Assembly (NCBI GenBank): GCA_016177165.1
Contig: JACOVT010000023.1
Location: forward strand, 1-11,834
Direction of reading: 5' to 3'
DNA length: 11,834 bases
Origin: Microcaldota archaeon
GTDB lineage: Archaea > B1Sed10-29 > JACOVT01
In this document: positions 8,102 to 11,834 of the stretch, one piece after another
How positions within the stretch are numbered: the stretch's first letter is position 1
Layout: each line of letters opens with the position of its first letter
The notes under the pieces: model-generated
The model's database searches: none
Told to the model about the DNA's origin: nothing
Seen by the model: only the letters and a program-made list of their open reading frames with translations
Translations under genes and position numbers: made by a program

Positions 8102-8755
8102 TCACTCTCTTGTGAACACGAAAGAGTTGTCGATTCGCGCCATCTCGGGCCCGCTTGTCCTTGAGCCGGCTACTATGCCATGCCTGTTTCCAATGAGGCC
8201 GGAACGCACGAAAGGGTCTCCAAAATTCACCGTGCCTATATTGCCTTTTGACTTAAATAAGCTCTCCAGTTTTTCGACCTCTGCTTGCGTAGCATCATGG
8301 TGGCAAAGGAAACCGGCATTTGTGGCGAAAACAGCCGACCCTGTCAGGTCGCTGCCCGCGATCCTTGCGGGTTCGCATTCCACTGATCCGGCAACTTCCC
8401 TGATTATTGCTGGGCTGCATGCTATTCCAGAATCGTTCATGGATATCAGGTTTCCCAGCGCGTTGAAGCCGCCCCCAACCAAGACCACTTCCCCGAATGC
8501 CTCCTTGAATGCGTTGAGTTCTCGTTTCTCGGCATCTGCCGGGAGGAATGCAATGCGGCTGTTGCACGCGACGAACGTCCCGATGAGGTTGGAGTTCATC
8601 ATTGTTGTGCGCACCACGTCGACTCCGAGCGACTCGCGCAGCCTGTCATCAAAGGACTTTGGCGCCGACAACGGAACAAACGCGTGGTTGTCGTTTGCGG
8701 CACAGAAAACGCCCAGGTGGGGCGAGCCCCGTAGAACGGCCTTTGTGAGACCCAT
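8102..8755 (-). CDS. eif6: Translation initiation factor aIF6 (ribosome anti-association factor)
   Basis: 217 aa using the ATG at 8755. The frame is open further upstream to 8854, but that part overlaps the L31e gene and has no family similarity, whereas MGLTKAVLRGSPHLGVFC matches the normal start. GAGGG just upstream is a usable ribosome-binding site. aIF6 binds the large subunit and keeps it from joining the small one too early. The sequence shows the repeated pentein pattern (GVFCAANDNHAFVPL, GTFVACNSRIAFLP, SAVFATNAGFLCH) and the family ending TVNFGDPFVRSGLIGNRHG followed by GSRTSGPEMARID. It lies 8 nt after L31e; the L39e-L31e-aIF6-prefoldin order is typical of archaea. Confidence 0.95.
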   Translation of the reverse strand: MGLTKAVLRGSPHLGVFCAANDNHAFVPLSAPKSFDDRLRESLGVDVVRTTMMNSNLIGTFVACNSRIAFLPADAEKRELNAFKEAFGEVVLVGGGFNALGNLISMNDSGIACSPAIIREVAGSVECEPARIAGSDLTGSAVFATNAGFLCHHDATQAEVEKLESLFKSKGNIGTVNFGDPFVRSGLIGNRHGIVAGSRTSGPEMARIDNSFVFTRE

Positions 8756-8763
8756 GCCCTCAC

Positions 8764-9186
8764 TTATGATGCGGGCCCTATTACGACGCGGTCCTTGAAC
8801 ACGCTTGCCTTCAGTTTCAGCTTTCTTGGCGGGTAATGCATGCCACGCGACCAAGCAAGCTTGTTAACGTCCCCTGAAACAACGGCGCGCTTGTGGAAGC
8901 CCTTTTCCAGCTTTTGGCGCAGCTCCCGCATGGCAATCGTGGTCCGCTTGTTCCTCGGGGCATGCCATGCCTTTGCGAGCGAGACGATGACCACCTTTTC
9001 CTCGAGCGGCTTTTCAACCTCTTCCTTCTTCGTCCTCTTCCTTACCTGGGCGGGCGCCTTCTCGGCAGCCTCCTTGGTTTGGGGTGCCTTTTCGGCTTCG
9101 GCAGGCTTTTCCTCCTTGGCGTGCTTTACCGTCTTCTCCTCTTGCGTGATGATCCGTTTGAGCTCTGCCTGTGTGGTGTCAGTCAT
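8764..9186 (-). CDS. rpl31e: Large-subunit ribosomal protein L31e with an N-terminal extension
   Basis: 140 aa; archaeal L31e is usually about 80-95 aa. The L31e core spans about 63-140: EEKVVIVSLAKAW, then APRNKRTTIAMRELRQKL, VNKLAWSRGMHYPPRKLKLKA and VFKDRVVIG. The first 62 residues are a charged, low-complexity Lys/Glu/Ala region (EEKPAEAEKAP, KEAAEKAPAQVRKRTKKEE) with no fold that I can see. There is no later Met that would remove it, and the ATG overlaps the L39e stop by 8 nt, as expected for coupled translation, so I take the extension as real. L31e sits at the rim of the polypeptide exit tunnel, near the SRP docking area; the tail could contact factors there (inference). Confidence 0.93.
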   Translation of the reverse strand: MTDTTQAELKRIITQEEKTVKHAKEEKPAEAEKAPQTKEAAEKAPAQVRKRTKKEEVEKPLEEKVVIVSLAKAWHAPRNKRTTIAMRELRQKLEKGFHKRAVVSGDVNKLAWSRGMHYPPRKLKLKASVFKDRVVIGPAS

Positions 9187-9361
9187 TCTTCATCTTCCTC
9201 TTGATGTGTTTCGTGAGCTTTTGCTGGCGCCAGTTCCGCGTCCTGCCGCGGACGAGCGACCTGTTGCGGGTGCGCAGCGCTAGCCAGACGGGCCCGCGCT
9301 TGTTCTTCCTGAACGCTGCCCGCAGGTGCTTCTTTTTGCCGTGCGACTTCTTGCTCGACAT
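9179..9361 (-). CDS. rpl39e: Large-subunit ribosomal protein L39e
   Basis: 60 aa, very basic. Family landmarks are KKSHGKKKHLRAAFRKNKRGPVW, LRTRNR and the RNWRQQKL motif. L39e lines the wall of the peptide exit tunnel. It is slightly longer than the usual 51 aa, with an extra KHIKRKMKND at the end. It starts 4 nt after the PDCD5 stop and its last codons overlap the L31e start. Confidence 0.95.
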   Translation of the reverse strand: MSSKKSHGKKKHLRAAFRKNKRGPVWLALRTRNRSLVRGRTRNWRQQKLTKHIKRKMKND

Positions 9362-9365
9362 GTTC

Positions 9366-9689
9366 CTACTTCCTGACTATCCTTGTTTCCCTTTTTTGGG
9401 CCAATCGCTCAAGTATTGACCTGAGCTTGCCGTCCGACAGCGGCTCGGCGACCTGACCCGCCTGATAAAGGTAAACCACGGCAGCTTCCGCGCGTTCAGC
9501 CAGACGCGGGTTGGCCAGACGCAGGCGCGTCAGGCGTTCCCTTGCCTGCGTGTCTAGCAGCTTTCTTAGCAGCATCTGGCGCTCCGCTTGCTCGGCCTCC
9601 AGCCGTTCCTCTTGCTGCTCCTGCATCTGCTGCGAGACCTCCCTCAGCCGGCGCTGCCTTAGCTCTTCGAGTTCTTCCAAGTTTAACAC
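9366..9689 (-). CDS. PDCD5/TFAR19-family DNA-binding protein
   Basis: 107 aa, the normal size. The N-terminal half is a long Glu/Gln/Arg helix (EELEELRQRRLREVSQQMQEQQEER); the conserved core is LLDTQARERLTRLRLANPRLAE followed by a three-helix bundle and a basic end, ETRIVRK. Archaeal PDCD5 proteins bind nucleic acid in vitro; their cell role is unclear. The start is GTG at 9689, which gives the family beginning (LEELEELR). A TAG lies eight codons upstream in this frame, so no earlier start is possible beyond that. The first 194 nt overlap the 3' end of the S19e frame. Confidence 0.9.
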   Translation of the reverse strand: MLNLEELEELRQRRLREVSQQMQEQQEERLEAEQAERQMLLRKLLDTQARERLTRLRLANPRLAERAEAAVVYLYQAGQVAEPLSDGKLRSILERLAQKRETRIVRK

Positions 9690-10098
9690 CCACTTCCAGC
9701 GTTGCCTTGTCTAGCAACGACCTTCCTTGCGGGGTAAGTACCCGCCCCTTCTTTTCCAGTTTTTTTACCAATCCGCTCTTTTCGAGCTGCTGGAATATCA
9801 ACCTGATGTGCTTGCCACCCGACCTCACGTGCTTCTCCGGCTTGACGCCCCTCCTCTTCCTACCGCCGTACCTGCTACGCAGGCGAGACACGCCGGACGT
9901 CCCATTGACGTACAACTGCCTCATGATGCTTGCCGCCCGCGCGTACCACCAGCCTGCATCATCTGGCTTCCGCAAGGCGTGCGAGCCCGTCTTGGCAAAG
10001 CGCGACCATGCGGGAGGCTGGACGCTCCCAGTTTCATGCAGCTTTTGCGCCACTGCATTCACGAGTTCCTGAGAAGGAACATCCCTGATCGTTGCCAT
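9496..10098 (-). CDS. rps19e: Small-subunit ribosomal protein S19e, with a long C-terminal extension read through PDCD5
   Basis: 200 aa as read; the family norm is about 140-150. Residues 1-137 are clear S19e: MATIRDVPSQELVNAVAQKL, PPAWSRFAKTGSHALRKPDD, WWYARAASIMRQLYV, GVSRLRSRYGGRKRRGVKP, HIRLIFQQLEKSGLV, GRVLTPQGRSLLDK. S19e sits in the head of the 30S subunit and is needed for small-subunit maturation. From about residue 138 the frame continues for some 60 Ala/Gly/Arg-rich residues that lie wholly over the start of PDCD5 in another frame. The tail may be translated, or may reflect a lost stop: in the third frame a TAA (9685-9683) overlaps the PDCD5 GTG, which is where S19e would be expected to end. 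It is the first gene of the long cluster; GGTG stands just before the ATG. Confidence 0.9.
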   Translation of the reverse strand: MATIRDVPSQELVNAVAQKLHETGSVQPPAWSRFAKTGSHALRKPDDAGWWYARAASIMRQLYVNGTSGVSRLRSRYGGRKRRGVKPEKHVRSGGKHIRLIFQQLEKSGLVKKLEKKGRVLTPQGRSLLDKATLEVGVKLGRTRRAKAAPAEGGLAADAGAARGTAGGRASGAPDAAKKAARHAGKGTPDAPASGQPASG

Positions 10099-10158
10099 TG
10101 CACCACAATCCCGAAAAACACGAGAGAATCTGCCGTACGATTATTCTGCCCTCAGGCC

Positions 10159-10166
10159 TTTATTAA
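10159..10166 (-). promoter_or_regulatory. TATA-like box for the S19e-to-prepilin-peptidase cluster
   Basis: TTAATAAA on the minus strand, preceded by GGG, lies about 65 nt before the S19e ATG and overlaps the Rnp4 stop codon. It predicts a start near 10137 and a leader of about 40 nt. It is the only good TATA candidate I see for the ten-gene cluster, whose other gaps are 15 nt or less. Confidence 0.45.
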
Positions 10167-10492
10167 CCCTTTTTTACGCCATAGCCTACCCGCGACTCCG
10201 CGCCGCACCCAATGCACTTATAAGTCACGGCCCGGTTCCGCGCCCGCACCCTCACGTTCGTGGCGTTCCACCACGCGAAGCAGTGCTTGCAAAACTTCCG
10301 CTTCCAGCGCGCCGGAACGGTAACGTTGTACCTGCTCGACAACCTTCGCGCCAGCTCCACGTACCGCCGCGCGCGCGCCGGCTTCTCGCCAGCAACCTCC
10401 GCCGCGAGCGAAAGCAGCGTCTCAATCCGCTCGCCCGCCAACTGTTTAACCCACGACGGCTTAGAACCACGGGAACGCATTCGCTTTTTCAT
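10163..10492 (-). CDS. rnp4: RNase P protein component Rnp4 (Rpr2/Rpp21 family)
   Basis: 109 aa, the usual size. Rnp4 binds RNase P RNA, together with Rnp1, and helps to cut 5' leaders from pre-tRNAs. The pattern is complete: RIETLLSLAAEVAGEKPARARRYVELARR in the N-terminal helices, the linker YNVTVPARWKRKFC, and a zinc ribbon with C68 and C71 (CKHC) and C93 and C96 (CIGC), with RVRARNR between. Its ATG overlaps the stop of the upstream 157-aa gene (ATGA), so the two are coupled. S19e follows 64 nt later. Confidence 0.93.
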   Translation of the reverse strand: MKKRMRSRGSKPSWVKQLAGERIETLLSLAAEVAGEKPARARRYVELARRLSSRYNVTVPARWKRKFCKHCFAWWNATNVRVRARNRAVTYKCIGCGAESRVGYGVKKG

Positions 10493-10962
10493 ACAGCATC
10501 AACCAATCCCAGTTGCTTGTCTAAGGGTGGGTTTGAGAAATAAGCCCGCACGTCAAACTCTGGATCAATCAGTTCGATCATCTCGAATCCCTTGCGGATT
10601 ATTAGCTTGAACCCTTCCTTTTGCAGGTGGTTCTTCTTAAACTCTAAATAATTCTCAACCGTAAAGTCGGCATCCCCGAGCTCTGGCCTTGTAATGTCCT
10701 GCTTCCTGATTTTTAACAACTGGAGCTTTCCCGCAACAGTATCCAGCGGCCGAATGTGGAACAACGGCCCGGTCGGGGTATCATCAACAACCTTGCCAAG
10801 CGCTTTCGTGGCCGATAGCAGGTCATCATACTGTTCCTCACACTGGCAGAACACGCACGCGAAGTTGACTCGCGCGCCCTTCTCGGAAGTGTGCTTGTTC
10901 TTCAAGTTGTTTGCTTTCTCCACTATCATTTGAACGAACTGGCTTAGATTTTCGGCGTTCAT
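10489..10962 (-). CDS. Unrecognised conserved-looking 157-aa protein upstream of rnp4
   Basis: I do not recognise this family. I take the ATG at 10962 (MNAENLSQFV) as start; a GTG at 10971 would add three residues. It is soluble with no membrane segment or signal peptide. An N-terminal helix rich in Lys/Asn/Glu is followed by ARVNFACVFCQCEEQYDDLL, a hydrophobic strand and acidic helix with two Cys (CVFCQC), then GPLFHIRPLDTVAGKL, DADFTVENYLEFKKNHL, GFKLIIRKGFEMIELID and FDVRAYFSNPPLDKQLGL. The dense aromatic/acidic blocks look like a compact alpha/beta domain under selection. A single CxxCxC-like cluster is not enough to claim metal binding. Its stop overlaps the rnp4 start, which suggests work in tRNA or RNase P biology by association only. 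The leader upstream is the intron-like element. Confidence 0.75.
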   Translation of the reverse strand: MNAENLSQFVQMIVEKANNLKNKHTSEKGARVNFACVFCQCEEQYDDLLSATKALGKVVDDTPTGPLFHIRPLDTVAGKLQLLKIRKQDITRPELGDADFTVENYLEFKKNHLQKEGFKLIIRKGFEMIELIDPEFDVRAYFSNPPLDKQLGLVDAV

Positions 10963-10980
10963 AACAGCCACTATCTTGTA

Positions 10981-11042
10981 GTTTTTCCGAGGTTTTTCCC
11001 GTCATGTATCGCTTGCGAAACATTTCGCAGCGGAAAAAGCTC
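10981..11042 (-). repeat. Second copy of the tRNA intron-1 element (leader of the 157-aa gene)
   Basis: 62 nt on the minus strand. The first 15 nt, GAGCTTTTTCCGCTG, and the last 21 nt (CGGGAAAAAC, then CT, then CGGAAAAAC) are identical to those of intron 1 of the tRNA-Gly (11267-11208). The centre (26 nt against 24) is different in sequence but again self-complementary: GCGAAA-TG-TTTCGC here, CTTGC-GCTC-GCAAG in the intron. The ends pair as TTTTTCCG with CGGAAAAA. It ends about 19 nt before the ATG of the 157-aa gene and starts directly after a duplicated tRNA 3' end with CCA. A further ACAA match at 10979-10976 to the intron end may be chance. Confidence 0.85.
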
Positions 11043-11059
11043 TGGTGCGTCGGACGGGA
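11043..11059 (-). repeat. Duplicate of the tRNA-Gly 3' end with an encoded CCA
   Basis: TCCCGTCCGACGCACCA on the minus strand. It repeats the end of the T-stem, the acceptor 3' strand CCGACGC and the discriminator A of the tRNA-Gly (11112-11099) with one mismatch, and then has CCA. The real tRNA gene is followed by TGC, so its CCA must be added after transcription. The repeat has no T-loop or T-stem 5' strand upstream, so it is not a tRNA gene. It directly abuts the intron-like element. Confidence 0.7.
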
Positions 11060-11088
11060 GTTTGCGCGCACGCAAACTTCGGCCACGC
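11047..11088 (-). other. Minihelix-like hairpin ending in CCA
   Basis: On the minus strand a perfect 7-bp hairpin, GTTTGCG-TGCG-CGCAAAC (11077-11060), lies inside an outer stem, GCGTGG (11088-11083) with CCGACGC (11053-11047, one bulged G). An internal loop (CCGAA / TCCCGT) separates them, and ACCA follows. The shape is like an acceptor-plus-one-arm minihelix, but nothing shows that it is made or charged. Confidence 0.4.
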
Positions 11089-11133
11089 GTGCGGAGCATG
11101 CGTCGGCCGGGATTCGAACCCAGGTTTTCAGCT

Positions 11134-11177
11134 TTCGTTACAAGGGGGTTTGCCGAAGGGGGCGAAGCCCCCTTGGT
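11134..11177 (-). other. tRNA-Gly intron 2 (anticodon loop, nt 37/38), 44 nt
   Basis: Removing 11177-11134 restores a 7-nt anticodon loop and the stem TTAGC/GCTGA. This is the commonest archaeal intron site. The intron holds an 8-bp hairpin AAGGGGGC-TTC-GCCCCCTT, and also a second CCCCCTTG that can pair with the same CAAGGGGG. The local bulge-helix-bulge is imperfect by eye (TTC/GAA, then CAAC against TAAC), so the boundaries could shift by a nucleotide. Confidence 0.75.
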
Positions 11178-11198
11178 TGGAAGGCTAAAGTCCTACCA

Positions 11199-11267
11199 TT
11201 GTCCAGCGTTTTTCCGAGGTTTTTCCCGACTTGCGAGCGCAAGCGAGCATCACAGCGGAAAAAGCTC
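11199..11267 (-). other. tRNA-Gly intron 1 (D-loop, nt 15/16), 69 nt
   Basis: The splice sites follow from a bulge-helix-bulge core: a 4-bp helix of exon GTCT (11273-11270) with intron GGAC (11204-11201), a 3-nt bulge AGG (11269-11267) cut after AG, an inner helix AGC/GCT, and a 3-nt bulge AAT (11200-11198) cut after AA. Cutting at these points and joining yields precisely the standard D-loop AGTGGTA. The intron GGAC copies the GGAC of the mature D-stem (11193-11190). An outer helix is not evident, so this is a relaxed motif. The body has TTTTTCC facing two GGAAAAA copies and a central hairpin. Confidence 0.82.
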
Positions 11268-11304
11268 CTAGACTACCGACGCCCACACTGTTTTAGGGTT
11301 TGCT

Positions 11305-11311
11305 ATTAAAA
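11305..11311 (-). promoter_or_regulatory. TATA-like box for tRNA-Gly
   Basis: TTTTAAT on the minus strand is centred about 26 nt before the tRNA 5' end, the normal archaeal spacing. It overlaps the stop codon of the upstream membrane-protein gene. Confidence 0.5.
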
Positions 11312-11834
11312 GAGCTTTTTGCGGCGCTTGCGCTCCCCGGTAAGGAGCTGCTCCCTGCCGCGCTCGGTCGCGAACGGCCGCTTGCGGGCGTGGAAGAACG
11401 GGTATAGAAAGAGGGCGCCAGCAACAATTACTATCACAATGGCAACACCAATGTATAGAGGTGACTCTGGAATTGGTGGCCCGGTGCCATTTTCCTTTAT
11501 GGCGACTTTGAATGTCTGCTGGTCGTTTCCTCGGCTCGTCAATAATATTACGGTAAATGTATACTCGCCCTCTGCTGGTTTCTGGAAATTGAAGTTGACT
11601 ATTTTTGTCTTGCCGGCCTCTAGGTCGACCACTTCGCTCTTGGACCCGAGCTGCGAGTCTACCTGTACGGTTGCAGAGTAAATGTCGTCCAGCAGCGTGT
11701 TTCTTATGTGGGCAGCGACAACAAGCTTGTCGCCTTCCACGTTGCTGGATGTATTTGTTATCTCGACGGCTTGAAGTGGGGGTGTCAGAGAGAACGCCAC
11801 CATCGGCACTAACAGTACTAGGGTGATTGCTGTC
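11306..11834 (-). CDS. Secreted, membrane-anchored protein with a probable Ig-like/beta-sandwich domain, 5'-truncated by the window edge
   Basis: The frame is open to the right edge (175 codons seen), so the start lies outside; the GTG at 11809 is probably internal, because the upstream codons read TAITLVLLVPMVAF, the hydrophobic core of a signal peptide or membrane segment. Then comes about 95 residues of alternating strands (KLVVAAHIRN, ATVQVDSQLG, KTKIVNFNFQKPAEGEYTFTV, QTFKVAIKENG), as in CARDB/NEW3-like beta-sandwiches of archaeal surface proteins, a Pro/Gly linker, a C-terminal membrane helix (LYIGVAIVIVIVAGALFLY), and a basic tail ending KRRKKLF that should face the cytoplasm. This suits a surface protein held in the membrane; the exact function is unknown. 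The stop overlaps the tRNA promoter. Confidence 0.75.
   Translation of the reverse strand, partial: TAITLVLLVPMVAFSLTPPLQAVEITNTSSNVEGDKLVVAAHIRNTLLDDIYSATVQVDSQLGSKSEVVDLEAGKTKIVNFNFQKPAEGEYTFTVILLTSRGNDQQTFKVAIKENGTGPPIPESPLYIGVAIVIVIVAGALFLYPFFHARKRPFATERGREQLLTGERKRRKKLF

Larger units (their letters stand above)
11099..11282 (-). tRNA. tRNA-Gly (anticodon TCC) with two introns
   Basis: Three exons: 11282-11268, 11198-11178 and 11133-11099, giving a 71-nt mature tRNA. Acceptor GCGTCGG pairs fully with CCGACGC, followed by discriminator A with no encoded CCA. T8-A9; D-stem GTCT/GGAC with loop AGTGGTA (G18-G19 present); anticodon stem TTAGC/GCTGA with loop CTTCCAA, anticodon TCC; variable loop AAAC; T-stem CTGGG/CCCGG with loop TTCGAAT. 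The joined sequence is very like typical archaeal tRNA-Gly, including the TAGTCTAG start. It reads Gly GGA (and possibly GGG). Intron positions are nt 15/16 and nt 37/38. The DNA up- and downstream on the same strand holds the membrane-protein gene and the 157-aa/rnp4 pair. Confidence 0.92.

Noticed and set aside
7959..8798. 279-aa plus-strand open frame opposite aIF6 and prefoldin
   Set aside because: Ser/Pro/Ala-rich antisense shadow over two firmly identified genes; GC-rich codons leave such frames open by chance. Other antisense frames over ftsY, SRP54 and Pus10 were dropped for the same reason.
8756..8854. Longer aIF6 start at 8854
   Set aside because: The added part overlaps L31e in another frame and lacks family similarity; MGLTKA at 8755 fits.
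11043..11098. Split-tRNA 3' half or second short tRNA gene ending in CCGACGCACCA
   Set aside because: No T-stem 5' strand or TTC loop precedes the 3' end, and tRNA-Gly is already complete without it.
11043..11106. The repeated tRNA 3' end as att sites of an integrated element
   Set aside because: The copies are only about 50 nt apart with no integrase or cargo between them, and the second has a CCA that an integration duplicate of this gene would not carry.
11151..11174. Strong AAGGGGGC/GCCCCCTT hairpin read as a class II (Leu/Ser) long variable arm or a bacterial-type terminator
   Set aside because: The anticodon stem closes only with GCTGA downstream of it, and the full cloverleaf is tRNA-Gly with a 4-nt variable loop. 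No T run follows on the minus strand.
11199..11267. C/D box RNA inside intron 1 (GTGATGC resembles box C)
   Set aside because: No CTGA box D in the intron and no paired C'/D' boxes; the copy downstream lacks the box C-like motif.
1..11834. CRISPR arrays, insertion sequences, rRNA genes or replication origins
   Set aside because: No regular repeat array, transposase frame, rRNA segment or Orc1/Cdc6-linked AT-rich repeat region was seen.

Overview
The window is archaeal. It carries the GGGP synthase of ether-lipid synthesis, archaeal/eukaryal ribosomal proteins (S19e, L31e, L39e), aIF6, prefoldin alpha, PDCD5, an RNase P protein of the Rpp21/Rnp4 type, Pus10, archaeal SRP54 and FtsY, and a FlaK/PibD-type prepilin peptidase. 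TATA-like boxes lie about 25 nt upstream of starts. Base composition looks moderately GC-rich (above 50% by eye). Very tight packing and a multi-intron tRNA would suit a small-genome (DPANN-like) or euryarchaeal lineage, but the lineage cannot be fixed from this window.

Layout. 1-919 (minus): an SDR-type NAD-dependent epimerase/dehydratase running off the left edge. It diverges, across a 48-bp double promoter, from a plus-strand pair (968-2995): GGGP synthase and an MgtC/DUF4010 membrane protein. These converge at about 3000-3080 on a ten-gene minus-strand cluster read from 10098 down to 3081: S19e, PDCD5, L39e, L31e, aIF6, prefoldin alpha, FtsY, SRP54, Pus10, prepilin peptidase. Gaps are at most 15 nt, several genes overlap, and the only strong promoter candidate is upstream of S19e. 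The cluster joins ribosome parts, a 60S-type anti-association factor, nascent-chain chaperoning, the SRP targeting pathway and the processing enzyme for SRP-targeted pilins.

Upstream on the same strand lies a two-gene unit, an unrecognised 157-aa protein and RNase P subunit Rnp4 (stop and start overlap as ATGA). Before it is a tRNA-Gly(TCC) gene with two introns. The right edge holds a 5'-truncated secreted/membrane-anchored protein with a probable beta-sandwich ectodomain.

Most notable region: 10976-11282. The tRNA-Gly has a 69-nt intron in the D-loop, between nt 15 and 16, with a well-formed bulge-helix-bulge core, and a 44-nt intron at the usual 37/38 site. About 57 nt past the tRNA 3' end is a second copy of the first intron, with identical ends (15 and 21 nt) but a different yet still self-complementary centre. 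That copy is joined at exactly the predicted intron 5' nucleotide to a duplicate of the tRNA 3' end that includes a DNA-encoded CCA, which the tRNA gene itself lacks. This looks like a fossil of an RNA-mediated event or a mobile/regulatory intron-like element, and it sits as the leader of the gene pair that encodes an RNase P subunit.
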